64,000 nt of DNA. It comes from Halalkalicoccus subterraneus (lineage in GTDB: Archaea > Halobacteriota > Halobacteria > Halobacteriales > Halalkalicoccaceae). The stretch's first letter is position 1, and every line of letters starts with the position of its first letter. The notes under the pieces were generated by a model that was given only the letters and a program-made list of their open reading frames with translations, made no database searches and was not told where the DNA came from. Where the stretch lies: NCBI RefSeq assembly GCF_003697815.1, contig NZ_RDQG01000085.1, forward strand, positions 124,001 to 188,000, read 5' to 3'. Below, one piece after another: positions 16,611 through 26,051 of the stretch. The translations under genes and the position numbers were made by a program.

Positions 16611-17630
16611 TCAGTATGCTTCGCGATCGCTCGTTCCCGCTCGTGGATCGACCACGCCGTAGGTGAGGTCGGCTATCAGGATTCCCACGATGGTGATCGT
16701 CGAGAAGAAGATGAGCAGCCCCATGAGAAGCGGGTAGTCCCGCTGGGTGAGTGCCTCGAACGTGTACCAGCCGATCCCGGGATAGGTGAAGATCTGTTCC
16801 ATGATGATCGAGCTGCTGAATATCGCGGCGATACCGAGCATGAACCGCGTATACAGGGGTAGGATGGCGTTCCGGCCGACGTATCGGAGTGCGATCCGGT
16901 TGTCGCTGATCCCTCGAAGTCGGGCGACGTGGAGGTAGTTCTCGCCGATCACACGGATGCAGTTGCCCCGCATCGACAGTGCCGTTCCACCGAACCCGAC
17001 GATGATGCCCGAAGCGATCGGGAGGATGGAGTGGTGGACGACGCTTGCCATGAAGTAGACGTTGAACCCGGGGACGGTGTTCGGGTCGTACCTCCCTCTG
17101 GTCGGAAACAGTTCGAGCTGAAAGCCGAGAAACGACAGCATCAGGATGGCCCCGACGTAGTAGGGGACGGAGTTGAGGAACGTCGCACCGATCGAGCCGA
17201 CGTTGTCGAAGTAGCTCCCCTCCTTGTAGGCCATCACTGCCCCGAGCAGGATGTTCGCGGTAAACCCGATCAGGAGACTATAGACGCTGATGAAGATCGA
17301 CCACGGCATCGCCCTGAAGAGGATGTCGAAGACGGGTTCACGTCGCCAGATGGATTCGCCGAAATCCTGATAGACGATGATGTCCACGAGATACTGGTAG
17401 TACGCGACGTGAATGGGCTGGTCCGGATCGACGTTCGTCCGGAGTTCGATGATCCGGTTCACCTGACCGATATTGACGCTTTGGCCCTGTTGGACAGCGT
17501 CCTGTATCATCTGCTCTCGCATCACCTCGAGCGGACCACCGGGCATCAATCGATACAGAACGAACGTTATCGTTATAACAGAGAACAACGTGATGATCGC
17601 TTGCCCTATTCTTCTCACGTAATAATTCAT
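16611..17630 (-). CDS. ABC transporter permease, DppB/OppB type
   Basis: A 339-residue permease starting MNYYVRRIGQAIITLFSV, the usual DppB N-terminal helix. It continues with YRLMPGGPLEVM and has about six helices and the EAA loop ENYLHVARLRGISDNRIALRYVGRNA. ATG 17630 was chosen over an upstream frame extension because it gives the family N-terminus. It pairs with dppC downstream. The ATPase genes lie upstream on the same strand but are separated by a small gene on the opposite strand. Confidence 0.93.
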   Translation of the reverse strand: MNYYVRRIGQAIITLFSVITITFVLYRLMPGGPLEVMREQMIQDAVQQGQSVNIGQVNRIIELRTNVDPDQPIHVAYYQYLVDIIVYQDFGESIWRREPVFDILFRAMPWSIFISVYSLLIGFTANILLGAVMAYKEGSYFDNVGSIGATFLNSVPYYVGAILMLSFLGFQLELFPTRGRYDPNTVPGFNVYFMASVVHHSILPIASGIIVGFGGTALSMRGNCIRVIGENYLHVARLRGISDNRIALRYVGRNAILPLYTRFMLGIAAIFSSSIIMEQIFTYPGIGWYTFEALTQRDYPLLMGLLIFFSTITIVGILIADLTYGVVDPRAGTSDREAY

Positions 17631-17861
17631 AAGATATATCTCATATGGTATGATTATAAGCTTTGCGTACTGTGCGACCATTGAACAGGACTCGTCGGTC
17701 GGTTTCGTCGCTCGCGCGGCTTGCGAACCGCCTTCGACGGTGAACGGAAAGTGACTCCGCGACGGGAGAGGATCACGGCCCGGCTAGCCGTCCACTGCAG
17801 CTGCCCTTCCCCCTTCGAAATCGAAGCGTTTGCTTCAGCACACCGGGAGACCCTGAGTAGC

Positions 17862-17874
17862 CACAATACTTATC
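17862..17874 (+). promoter_or_regulatory. TATA-type promoter of the small membrane-protein gene
   Basis: CACAATACTTATC is centred about 28 bases before ATG 17898, the spacing expected for a leaderless archaeal transcript. The same 13 bases occur before the oxidoreductase gene at 35846. Confidence 0.55.
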
Positions 17875-17897
17875 GCCGCATGGTGGCCTTCGACGGT

Positions 17898-18131
17898 ATG
17901 GAACGTTCGTTCGCCGAGGAGCTGGCGAGGGAGATCGGTGCATACAGACACTACTTCGTCCTCGGCATCGCGTTCTCGATCGTGTTCCTCCTCCTGTCGG
18001 TCGTCTCGCTTACCGTCGTTGCGACGGGAAGCGGGGCCTATTACATCACTATTGTAAACATCGGAACCCTCGTGCTCGTCATCGGCCTGTGTTGCGGTGG
18101 GATCCTGATCGCGAAGCGTCGCGGTCGGTGA
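17898..18131 (+). CDS. Small two-helix membrane protein on the opposite strand inside the importer locus
   Basis: A 77-residue protein: charged N-terminus MERSFAEELAREIGAYRHYF, two hydrophobic helices at about 20-43 and 47-70, and a basic end AKRRGR. The TATA-like box at 17862-17874 sets the start at ATG 17898 rather than 17880 or further upstream. It interrupts the leftward importer genes between the ATPase pair and the permease pair. Function unknown. Confidence 0.6.
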   Translation: MERSFAEELAREIGAYRHYFVLGIAFSIVFLLLSVVSLTVVATGSGAYYITIVNIGTLVLVIGLCCGGILIAKRRGR

Positions 18132-18153
18132 GGAGGAGACAGGTATCGACCGG

Positions 18154-19230
18154 CTACGCGATCTCGTTGCTCTGCCAGTATTCGTCCGTCTCGTCGCGTC
18201 TGAAGCAGGCGACTCCCGATTCGATGGCTTCGTCGGTTCGCGTCAGCTGCGGGGCGCGGTTCACGCAGGCTTCACGGGCTTCGGGACACCGCGTGTGGAA
18301 CCGACAGCCACTCGGCGGGTTTTTCGGGTCCGGAATGTCGATCCGTCGGATCGGCGGCTCGTCGGAGCCCTCCGATATCGAGTCCGGGTCCATCGAGGGT
18401 GTCGCCCACCGGAGCACCTTGGTATACGGGTGTCGGGGGTTCCGTATGATCTCCTCGGCCGGGCCGATCTCGACGAGCTTTCCGAGGTACATGATCCCGA
18501 TCCGTCCTCCGACCTTCTCGGCGAAGTAGTAGGCGTTCGCGAGGTCATGGGAGATGTTCAGGTACGACGTGTTGAACTCCCGCTGCAGGTCGTGCATGAG
18601 GTCCATCATCTCGATTCGAAGCGAGACGTCGAGGGCGCTGACGGCTTCGTCCGCGAGTATCAGATCCGGGTTCATCAACAGCGCTCGCCCCAGCGCGACC
18701 CGTTGTTGTTCGCCGCCGCTGAGCTGGTGGGGATATCGGGACGCGTACGACGAGGCGGGTTTCATGCCGACGTACTCCAGTAGCTTGTAGATCCGCTCTT
18801 CCCGTTCTTCGGTACCGATCTGCGGGTAGTGTTCCTTGAGCGGTACCGAGAGGGAGTTGAGGATCGTTCTGTTCGGGTTCAACGAACTGCCCGGGTCCTG
18901 GTGAATGATCTGCAGCGACTTCCGGATCTCCGCGAACGGGACGGTGGTGTCGCCGGTTCCGTCCTTCGCGTCCCAGATGTCCTGTCCCCGATATATCACG
19001 GAGCCGCTGGTCGGGCGCTGGAGGCCCACGGCCGTCTTCCCGAGTGTCGTCTTCCCACAGCCGCTCTCGCCGACGAGAACGATGACCTCGTTCTCGCGGA
19101 TGTCGAGCGAGACGTCGTCGACCGCCGTCACGACTTCCTTGTCCCTACGAAGCGTCTGGAGCAGTGACGCGTTCGAGAACTCGACGCCGACGTTCTCGAG
19201 CGAGACGACCGTCTCCTCACTTCGCGTCAT
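18154..19230 (-). CDS. ABC transporter ATP-binding protein, DppF/OppF type
   Basis: A 358-residue ATPase. Walker A is VGESGCGKTT, the ABC signature is LSGGEQQRVALGRAL, Walker B is DLILADEAVSALD, and a later switch His is in LNISHDLA. The C-terminal PPSGCRFHTRCPEA is the oligopeptide/dipeptide-type extension with Cys residues that bind an iron-sulfur cluster in some members. It overlaps the preceding ATPase gene by 14 bases, so the two are translated together and should form the heterodimeric motor of the importer. Confidence 0.94.
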   Translation of the reverse strand: MTRSEETVVSLENVGVEFSNASLLQTLRRDKEVVTAVDDVSLDIRENEVIVLVGESGCGKTTLGKTAVGLQRPTSGSVIYRGQDIWDAKDGTGDTTVPFAEIRKSLQIIHQDPGSSLNPNRTILNSLSVPLKEHYPQIGTEEREERIYKLLEYVGMKPASSYASRYPHQLSGGEQQRVALGRALLMNPDLILADEAVSALDVSLRIEMMDLMHDLQREFNTSYLNISHDLANAYYFAEKVGGRIGIMYLGKLVEIGPAEEIIRNPRHPYTKVLRWATPSMDPDSISEGSDEPPIRRIDIPDPKNPPSGCRFHTRCPEAREACVNRAPQLTRTDEAIESGVACFRRDETDEYWQSNEIA

Positions 19231-20299
19231 CGATCATCACCTCGGACGTCTCGTTGCCGAGCGTGTACGGGAGTTCCTCCCGTGCCTCCGACCAGTGATG
19301 ACAGGCCGCTCGATGGCGATCGCTCACGTCCCGAAGCGGCGGCTGGGTTTCGACGCACTGCTCGTCTGCGAGCGGGCACCGGGAGTGATACGAACAGCCG
19401 ACGGGGACGTTGACGGGATCCGGACTGTCTCCCTCGATCGGCCGCATCTCGTCGAGCGCCGCGGCGAGGTTCGGGACGGCCCTGAGGAGCGCTCTGGTGT
19501 ACGGGTGTGCGGCGTCCCGCAGAACGTCGTGACAGGGTCCCACCTCGACGAACTGGAACGCGTACATGACGGCCAGCCGGTCCGCCAGATCCGCGACCAG
19601 CGGGAGGTCATGCGTGATGAAGACGATCGTGATGTCGTACTCCTCGTGGAGCTTCGAGAGCAGACTCGTTATCGAGCGCTGCATGAGCAGATCCAGCGCC
19701 GCAGTCGGTTCGTCCATCACGAGCACGTTCGGCTTGAGGAGCAAGCTGAGCGCGATCAGCGCTCGCTGTGCCATCCCACCGCTGAGCTGGTGTGGGTACG
19801 ACTCCAAGACGCGATCCGGGTCGAGATACAGGTCTTCGAGGAGGCTTCGACCGTGCTCCATTCCCGCCTCGAGATCGTAGTCGTGAGCGTGAAGCGTCTC
19901 CTCGAAGTGCCCGCCGATCGTCATCGTCGGATTGAACGAGTCCATCGCACCCTGAAACACCATCGAGATCTCCTCCCAGCGGAACTCCTTGAGCTCCTGA
20001 TCGCTGAGTGTACGCACGTCGTACGGATCACCGTTCGGCGGATGATAGATGACCTCCCCCGAGAGAACGCCGGACTCGACGACCGCGTCCAGTAACGCCG
20101 AGGCGAACATGGACTTCCCGCTTCCACTCTCGCCGACGACGCCGATGATCTCGTCTCGGTAGATGTCGATCGAGACGTCGTCCAGTACCCTCGACGTTCC
20201 CCGGTCCATATCGAACGAAACGGACGCGTTTCTGACCTCGAGGAGGAGTTCTTGCTGATTCTCGCGCGCAGTCGGTCGTTGGGTTTCGTGTATCGTCAC
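19217..20299 (-). CDS. ABC transporter ATP-binding protein, DppD/OppD type
   Basis: A 360-residue ATPase with Walker A VGESGSGKSM, Q-loop SMVFQGAMDSFNP, signature LSGGMAQRALIAL, Walker B VLVMDEPTAALD and switch FITHDL, plus the C-terminal GCSYHSRCPLADEQC extension. Its promoter appears to lie near 20390-20415, with CTATTTCATAC just upstream of a TTTATAT box (minus strand), leaving a leader of about 90 bases. It works with the DppF, DppB and DppC products and the binding protein encoded upstream. Confidence 0.94.
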   Translation of the reverse strand: MTIHETQRPTARENQQELLLEVRNASVSFDMDRGTSRVLDDVSIDIYRDEIIGVVGESGSGKSMFASALLDAVVESGVLSGEVIYHPPNGDPYDVRTLSDQELKEFRWEEISMVFQGAMDSFNPTMTIGGHFEETLHAHDYDLEAGMEHGRSLLEDLYLDPDRVLESYPHQLSGGMAQRALIALSLLLKPNVLVMDEPTAALDLLMQRSITSLLSKLHEEYDITIVFITHDLPLVADLADRLAVMYAFQFVEVGPCHDVLRDAAHPYTRALLRAVPNLAAALDEMRPIEGDSPDPVNVPVGCSYHSRCPLADEQCVETQPPLRDVSDRHRAACHHWSEAREELPYTLGNETSEVMIDDAK

Positions 20300-20479
20300 A
20301 GGTTCTCACCGTTCGCCTCACTGCCGCCGGAAACGCTCCGTCCAGAGATCGAAGTCGGTAGTTCGTCCATACGGATGAGTAGTAACATTCTCATATAAAT
20401 TTTTGTATGAAATAGCATTGTTTGAGTGGAAAAATCAATCGGGTCAAGCAAGTGATAGCGAGTCGAATAGGGGTCAGTG

Positions 20480-22357
20480 CTACTTGTACCCGACCGTTCC
20501 GTCCTTGATCAGCGGATACGGTCCGTTGTTCGTCTGGAGTTTCCGGTCGTCGATCGGCCAGTCGAAGTCCTGGGTGTTCGCCCAGTGACCCGATTCACGG
20601 TATAGAACGTCGATATCGGGCATATAGAAGTTCCACAGCCAGCAGAGCTTCTTGATCTGGTCGTTCGTCCACTCGACGTCGTCGGTCCTGTGGATCTCCC
20701 GTACCGTCTCGTGGAGATTGATCTCCTCGGTTCCTCCGGAGAGGTCCTGCTGGCCGATCTCGGTCGGGACCTCCCACAGCAGCGCTTTGCCGTTGTACGG
20801 CGAGTGGGTGCGGCCCTCGTCGAGCCACTCGGTGATCTGTCCACGGGCCGCAGAGTCACCACCGAGTGCCGCCGTCGACGCGAGCCGTAACCCGAAGAGG
20901 TGGTGTGTCCGGAAGAAGCTGACCGGATGGAGCGTGTCGGCGGCGTAGTGGCTGTACATGCTGAGCCCCCAGTCCATGTCCTCCTCGATCCGATCGTTCA
21001 CGGTCGATTGCTCCGCGCCTTCGAACTCGATCGGGAAGCCGTACTCCTCGAGTTGACCACGGACGGTCTGTCCCGGCACGTTGAAGAAACCGTCCGTACC
21101 GATCGTCATGACGATCGGGTCGATCTCGTTGCCGTCGGGCCCGTATATCGTCCCGTCCTCCCGGCTGTAGCCACCCTGTTCGAGGAAGCCGTCGGCGAGG
21201 TCGTAGTCGGAGGTCTTCGGTGCGTAGTCGATGAAGTCATCGAGGTCGTCGCCGACATAGGTCTCATTCCATTCGCGTTCGATCCCCGTATGCACCTCGA
21301 TCGGGAACCCGGTCTCGAAGTTCGTGACCACGTTCTGGGTATCGATGACGGCCGCCATCGCGCGACGCACCGCGTAGTCGGCGAGGGCGTCGGTGTGGTT
21401 CCAGTTGATCAGCACCTTGTACATGAACTTCGAGGGGTACCGGGCGATGTTCTGGTAGTGATCCGGAAGCCCCTCCGCGTACTTGCTTTCCAGTGCGACC
21501 GTTCCCAGATCGATCTGCTGGTTCATTATCATCTCGTCCTCCGCGGCCCCTCCCGCGATCAGTTCCTCGTACTGCTCGATCTGAACGGCGTCGGAGTGAC
21601 GGTGGTGCTCGGCGGGTTCGAACGTGACCGACTCCATGGACCAGTCGACGATCTCGTAGGACCCGGTTCCGAGCCCCTCGTCGATGTACTGGTCCATCCC
21701 GATGGTGACGTCGAGGATCTCCGCTGCCACCTCGTCGCGAGCGTCGTCCGACGATGCGTCCTGCAGCCGCTCGAGGTACGGCTTCCAGGTCGCCGTGTTG
21801 AGGGTGTGGAGGTTCTCACCCATCTCGACGCCGAGGTTAAGCGTCTCGATGAGGGCGGGGTTCTTCGGCTCCTTCAGCCGGTATTTGATCGTCAACTCGT
21901 CTTCCTGGCGGATCTCGCCGTAGTCGCTCCCTTCAGGGGACATGAGGCGGTTCATCTCCTCCCAGGTGTACATGTCCTCGGCGGTGTACTGATCGCCGTT
22001 CCAGAACGCCAAATCGTCCCGAAGCGTCTTCGTCAGGACCTGTTCGTTCCCGTCGTAGTCCCACGATTCGAGGGCGGGCGTTCCGACTTCGCCGTCGTTG
22101 TACGGGATGTAGAGGCGATCGTTGGCGAAGTCGACCATACGGGACGGCCAGTTCTCCCCGTACGGGCTCCAGTTATACTCGTCGGGGAGGGTGTTTCCAG
22201 CGACACGCGTTAGCGTCGGGTTGCTATCGGTCTGTTCGGTACCCATACATCCCGCGAGTCCGGCCACCGTCCCCCCCGTCAGGGCGAGGAATCGCCGTCG
22301 ATCGATCGAGTTCGCTCCCGAGAGATAGCTGTGACGTTGATTGATATCATCAACCAT
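20480..22357 (-). CDS. ABC transporter substrate-binding lipoprotein, family 5 (Dpp/Opp type)
   Basis: A 625-residue exported binding protein. The N-terminus has a Tat signal and lipobox: DRRRFLALTGGTVAGLAGC, so Cys near residue 37 would be lipidated at the outer face of the membrane. The mature part has the SBP_bac_5 layout, with GTGSYEIVDWSMESVTFEP in the central region and ADYAVRRAMAAVID later. It begins the importer locus; 180 bases separate it from dppD. A TATA-like TTATTATAG at 22377-22385 and a dyad at 22427-22446 lie upstream. The ligand cannot be predicted; island content suggests a sugar derivative rather than a peptide. Confidence 0.92.
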   Translation of the reverse strand: MVDDINQRHSYLSGANSIDRRRFLALTGGTVAGLAGCMGTEQTDSNPTLTRVAGNTLPDEYNWSPYGENWPSRMVDFANDRLYIPYNDGEVGTPALESWDYDGNEQVLTKTLRDDLAFWNGDQYTAEDMYTWEEMNRLMSPEGSDYGEIRQEDELTIKYRLKEPKNPALIETLNLGVEMGENLHTLNTATWKPYLERLQDASSDDARDEVAAEILDVTIGMDQYIDEGLGTGSYEIVDWSMESVTFEPAEHHRHSDAVQIEQYEELIAGGAAEDEMIMNQQIDLGTVALESKYAEGLPDHYQNIARYPSKFMYKVLINWNHTDALADYAVRRAMAAVIDTQNVVTNFETGFPIEVHTGIEREWNETYVGDDLDDFIDYAPKTSDYDLADGFLEQGGYSREDGTIYGPDGNEIDPIVMTIGTDGFFNVPGQTVRGQLEEYGFPIEFEGAEQSTVNDRIEEDMDWGLSMYSHYAADTLHPVSFFRTHHLFGLRLASTAALGGDSAARGQITEWLDEGRTHSPYNGKALLWEVPTEIGQQDLSGGTEEINLHETVREIHRTDDVEWTNDQIKKLCWLWNFYMPDIDVLYRESGHWANTQDFDWPIDDRKLQTNNGPYPLIKDGTVGYK

Positions 22358-22376
22358 AGCGATACGTTCCGCTACT

Positions 22377-22385
22377 CTATAATAA
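22377..22385 (-). promoter_or_regulatory. TATA box of the substrate-binding protein gene
   Basis: TTATTATAG on the minus strand is centred about 24 bases upstream of the ATG at 22357, consistent with a near-leaderless transcript. Confidence 0.5.
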
Positions 22386-22426
22386 GCTTTTTCCGAGTGT
22401 GAACATCTCTATGATATTGATTATTA

Positions 22427-22446
22427 TAGTATGAAATAGTATACTA
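22427..22446. promoter_or_regulatory. Operator-like dyad between the importer and LLM-oxidoreductase genes
   Basis: Arms TAGTAT and ATACTA flank GAAATAGT. On the minus strand it includes CTATTTCATAC, found identically upstream of dppD near 20405-20415. It sits in the divergent region 22358-22590 that serves both transcription directions, so it may be a site for the island regulator. Confidence 0.4.
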
Positions 22447-22590
22447 AGGCGCAATGTGTCCGATATCAGCGGTCGATGAGAGCGTACGACAACGGGGTTC
22501 TTCCCATCACAACGTACATTATAGTGGGCTCCCTCGACGCGGACGGATCATGTACGTCTGCCAGACAAACCGGGCGGAGGAGCGTAACCA

Positions 22591-23571
22591 ATGAAGTTCG
22601 GCGTCTTTCTGAACCAATACTACACGCCAGAGAGCGGGTTCTCGGTGACGGACCTGTACGAACAGGCTGAGGCGATAGAACGGTTCGGGTTCGACGGTGC
22701 GGCCCTCGGCGAGCGCCACGTTCACGAGGAGGGGTTCGTCGAGCCGATCACCGCATTGGCGGCGATCGCGGCGCGAACGGAGACGCTAGATCTCTCGACG
22801 ATGGCGATGTTGCCGATGCTCTACGACCCGCTTCACCTCGCCGAACAGGTCGCGATGATCGATCGCCTCTCGGACGGCCGAATGCACTTCGGGGCGGCCA
22901 TCGGCTACCGGGAGCGGGAGATCGAACCGTTCGGCGTCCCGATGGACGATCGGAGTTCGGCCTTCATCGAATCGCTGCACGTCCTCAAGCGCCTCTGGAA
23001 CGAGGAGAGCGTGAGCCACGACGGCGAGTACTGGTCGTTCGACGACGTCTTCATCAGTCCGCGCCCGGAGACCGAACTCCCGGTCTGGATCGGCGGGCAC
23101 GCCGACATCGCCATCAAACGAGCCGCCTACCGCGGCAACGGCTGGATCGCCAGCGCCTCGTCGACGACCGAGGACCTCGAACACCAGATCGGCGTCTACG
23201 AGGACTCCCTCGAGGAGTTCGGCGAGGCGCGGTCGGATCACGACGTCGTGTTGATGCGCGATTGCTTCGTCGGCGACTCGGTCGCGGACGCCCGTGAGAC
23301 GATCGAGCCGTACCTCCTGCAGATGTACGAGTGGTACGCTCGCTGGGGACAGACCTACATGGACGAGAACGAGGTGGAAGTCGATTACGAGGAACTGGAA
23401 GAGAAGTTCGTCCTCGGGTCACCCGACGACTGCATCGAGCAGCTCCGTGAGTACGAGGCCCTCGGCGTCGACCAGATATACCTTCGCTGTCAGTTCCCCG
23501 GCCAGCCACAGGACGTCACGCTCGGGACGCTCGAACGCTTCGGAACCGAGGTCATGCCGGCATTTCGATGA
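22591..23571 (+). CDS. LLM class flavin-dependent oxidoreductase
   Basis: A 326-residue luciferase-like monooxygenase-fold protein using FMN or F420. It starts MKFGVFLNQYYTP, continues FDGAALGERHVHEEGFVEP, has LSDGRMHFGAAIGYREREIEPFGVP in the middle and ends with the typical LGSPDDCIEQLREYEALGVDQIYLR. An SD-like GGAGG precedes the ATG. It overlaps the following oxidoreductase gene by four bases (ATGA), so the two are co-translated. Haloarchaea make F420, but I cannot tell which flavin it uses. An oxygen-dependent cleavage or alcohol oxidation in the catabolic route is possible. Confidence 0.88.
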   Translation: MKFGVFLNQYYTPESGFSVTDLYEQAEAIERFGFDGAALGERHVHEEGFVEPITALAAIAARTETLDLSTMAMLPMLYDPLHLAEQVAMIDRLSDGRMHFGAAIGYREREIEPFGVPMDDRSSAFIESLHVLKRLWNEESVSHDGEYWSFDDVFISPRPETELPVWIGGHADIAIKRAAYRGNGWIASASSTTEDLEHQIGVYEDSLEEFGEARSDHDVVLMRDCFVGDSVADARETIEPYLLQMYEWYARWGQTYMDENEVEVDYEELEEKFVLGSPDDCIEQLREYEALGVDQIYLRCQFPGQPQDVTLGTLERFGTEVMPAFR

Positions 23572-24629
23572 CCGACCGAACCGTCGGCTACGTCGGCCTG
23601 GACCACCACCACGCGGACCCGTACCTACGGACGCTCGGGGAGCTGCCGGCGAGGGTTACGGGCGCGTGCGAACCGAACCCCGCGTTCGATCCGTCCTCGG
23701 TCCCGAGCCTCGGCGACGTTCCGATCTACGACGACCTCGAATCGCTGCTGGCGACGTCGACGCCCGACGTCGTGTTCCTGACGGTGCCCAATCGGGATAC
23801 CCCGGCCGCGATCGAGCGGGCACTCGACGCCGGCGTCGACGTCTATACGGAGAAACCGGCCGCTCGGACCGCAGCGGAACTCGAAACGCTCATCGAACGT
23901 GCCGAGGAGAGCAATGCGACCGTCGGCGTCTCGTATCCCTGGCAGTCCCACCCGATCGCACGGGAACTCGCCTCGCTCGTCGAGGACGGGTTCTTCGGCG
24001 AACTGCGGGCCTTCGACGTGCGGTTCATCGCCTCACAGTTGGCCTACCGGGAGACGTCACACTTCGTCTTCGACGAGGCGGCCAGTCGGGGCGGCATCCT
24101 CCAGTGGCTCGGGATCCACTGGATCCAGTTGCTCACTCGCCTCCTCGCGGAGCCGATCAGCCGCGTCAACGCCAGTATGGTCGCCGGAACCGACGGCGTC
24201 GACGTCGAGGACGGCGCGACCCTCCAGTTCGAGACGTCGACAGGTGCGCTCGGTACGCTCCAGTGTGGCTACTATCTGAGTGAGGCCCTCTACGACACGA
24301 AACTCGACATCTACGGGACCGCCGGTCGGAGCAGTTGGGACCCGATGGGTCGGGAGTTCGGCTTCGATGGGACGACGACGCTCGAACTCGACGACGCGAG
24401 CGGCGAGTGGGCCAGCACTCCACACCGGACCATCACCCACGAGTACGACCCGACACCGGGATACGGCGGTGCGTGGGGCAGGGAGTTCGTCGAGTCGTTC
24501 TTCGACGCCTGTGACGGTGACGGTGACCCGCCGGTGACGCTCGCGGACGCACTGGTCGTCCTCCGGATCCTCGATGCGGCCTACGAGTCCGCCGAAACGG
24601 GGCGTTGGGTCGACGTCGAAACGGCGTAG
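23568..24629 (+). CDS. Gfo/Idh/MocA family oxidoreductase with atypical nucleotide loop
   Basis: A 353-residue member. The N-terminal loop reads VGYVGLDHHHADPYLRTL instead of the usual GxGxxG/A, with three consecutive His. The catalytic lysine region is VYTEKPAAR near 87-95, followed by SYPWQSHPIAREL. The C-terminal domain includes RGGILQWLGIHWIQLLTRLL, where the His/Gln positions line up with the family active site. It is co-translated with the LLM oxidoreductase. The altered loop suggests different cofactor handling or a structurally variant subfamily. Confidence 0.82.
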   Translation: MTDRTVGYVGLDHHHADPYLRTLGELPARVTGACEPNPAFDPSSVPSLGDVPIYDDLESLLATSTPDVVFLTVPNRDTPAAIERALDAGVDVYTEKPAARTAAELETLIERAEESNATVGVSYPWQSHPIARELASLVEDGFFGELRAFDVRFIASQLAYRETSHFVFDEAASRGGILQWLGIHWIQLLTRLLAEPISRVNASMVAGTDGVDVEDGATLQFETSTGALGTLQCGYYLSEALYDTKLDIYGTAGRSSWDPMGREFGFDGTTTLELDDASGEWASTPHRTITHEYDPTPGYGGAWGREFVESFFDACDGDGDPPVTLADALVVLRILDAAYESAETGRWVDVETA

Positions 24630-24719
24630 TCATCGGGACACGATAACGCGATGTCGTGTCCCGATCTTCGATCCCGGTGGCGCTCGCGCGGGTTCATCAG
24701 AAATGGCGTGGTCGGCGTG

Positions 24720-26000
24720 CTACCGGGCGACCTTCTCGAAGGCGCGGGCGACCTGATCGACGAACTCCTCTTCCGGTTCGATGTACGAGGCGACGGTGAC
24801 CACGCGCTCGTCGAGCGCCTCCGAGATCGGGAAGTCCCCCTCCTGATACCCCTCGTAGGCGGGGAGGCCACAGAACTCGCCGTCGATCGGGCTCCGTCCG
24901 CGACCCCAGAGGTCGTATCCCTCCCGGAAGATCCTCCGGCGGTGTTCCATGTACGAGAACCCCGGGCCGCGGACGGGTGCGCCCTCGGCCGCGAGCGCGT
25001 CGACGACGGTTTCGGGGGAGCGGCCGAGTTCGTCGGGTTCGAGGACCACTTTCAGCCCGCCGTACAGGCCGTCCGTTTCGGACTCTTCGTACGGCCACAC
25101 CGGTCTGATACCCGGTAGCTCATCGAGGTGTTCGAACAGCCGGTCGCGATATCGCAGTCGCCGCTCGACCCGGTAATCGAGGTTCTCGAGGCCGACTGTC
25201 GCGATGCCGAGCGCGAGCGGGTGGGCACGGTACTTCAGCCCCAGCACCTCCCAGTCGAGGCCGTCGTAGGGTTCGAGCGTGAGTTCGTCGTTGACGCCGG
25301 ACCGATGCAGGTGACAGTACGATAGCTGGCGCTCGTAGTACTCCCGGACGTTGGTCGTGACGATGCCGCCCTCGCCGGCGGCGATCGGCTTTCCGTGAGG
25401 AGAGACGCCCTGCAGACTGAAACAGGCGATGTCGCCGACGCTCCCGACGTGTTCGTCCTTCCATTCGGAGGCGTGTGCGTGGGCGGCGTCCTCGACGACC
25501 GGGATGTCGTATCGGTCGCTGATGTCGAGTATCGCGTCCATATCGCAGACCCGCCCGTTCCAGTGGGTGATCGCGATCGCGGCGGTCCGGTCGGTGATCC
25601 GGCGCTCGATGTCGGTCGGGTCCGGCAGGAGCGTCTCGGGATCGATCTCACAGAAGACCGGTCGCGCGCCGAGATGGAGCGCGCCGGCGTACGCGCCGAT
25701 GTAGCCGACCGTCGGGGTGATGACCTCGTCGCCGGGGCCGACGCCGACCGCGTAGAACGCGCTCTCGATCGCCGTCGAGCCATGATCGACGGTCAGACAG
25801 TACTCGGCGCCGCTGTACTCTCGAAACTTCTCCTCGAACTCGAGCGGAAAGCCCGAGCCCGACCCGGAGATCACTCCCGATTCGAGGAGATCCGTGACGA
25901 TCTCCCGTTCGGCCTCGATTGGCCGTTCCCACCGTTCCGGATCGTCGATCGTGACGGCCGGATCGCCGCCATCGATCGCGAGGGTGCTCGCTCTGGACAT
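24720..26000 (-). CDS. DegT/DnrJ/EryC1/StrS family PLP aminotransferase
   Basis: A 426-residue sugar aminotransferase-type enzyme. It begins with LAIDGGDPAV, shows EEKFREYSGAEYCLTVDHGSTAIESAFYAVGVGPGDEVITPTVGYIG-type sequence in short conserved blocks, then VVEDAAHAHASEWKDEHVGSVGDIACFSLQG with the PLP aspartate in VVEDAAHAH, and the Schiff-base lysine in HGKPIAAGEGG. Relatives transaminate keto-sugars or scyllo-inosose. In a catabolic island it could run in reverse to remove an amino group, or modify a sugar. A TTTTATAT box about 26 bases upstream supports ATG 26000. It converges on the rightward LLM/Gfo pair. Confidence 0.9.
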   Translation of the reverse strand: MSRASTLAIDGGDPAVTIDDPERWERPIEAEREIVTDLLESGVISGSGSGFPLEFEEKFREYSGAEYCLTVDHGSTAIESAFYAVGVGPGDEVITPTVGYIGAYAGALHLGARPVFCEIDPETLLPDPTDIERRITDRTAAIAITHWNGRVCDMDAILDISDRYDIPVVEDAAHAHASEWKDEHVGSVGDIACFSLQGVSPHGKPIAAGEGGIVTTNVREYYERQLSYCHLHRSGVNDELTLEPYDGLDWEVLGLKYRAHPLALGIATVGLENLDYRVERRLRYRDRLFEHLDELPGIRPVWPYEESETDGLYGGLKVVLEPDELGRSPETVVDALAAEGAPVRGPGFSYMEHRRRIFREGYDLWGRGRSPIDGEFCGLPAYEGYQEGDFPISEALDERVVTVASYIEPEEEFVDQVARAFEKVAR

Positions 26001-26051
26001 ATCGTATTCACCGATTGTACTTCATTTCATATAAAACAGCTCGTCAATCAT

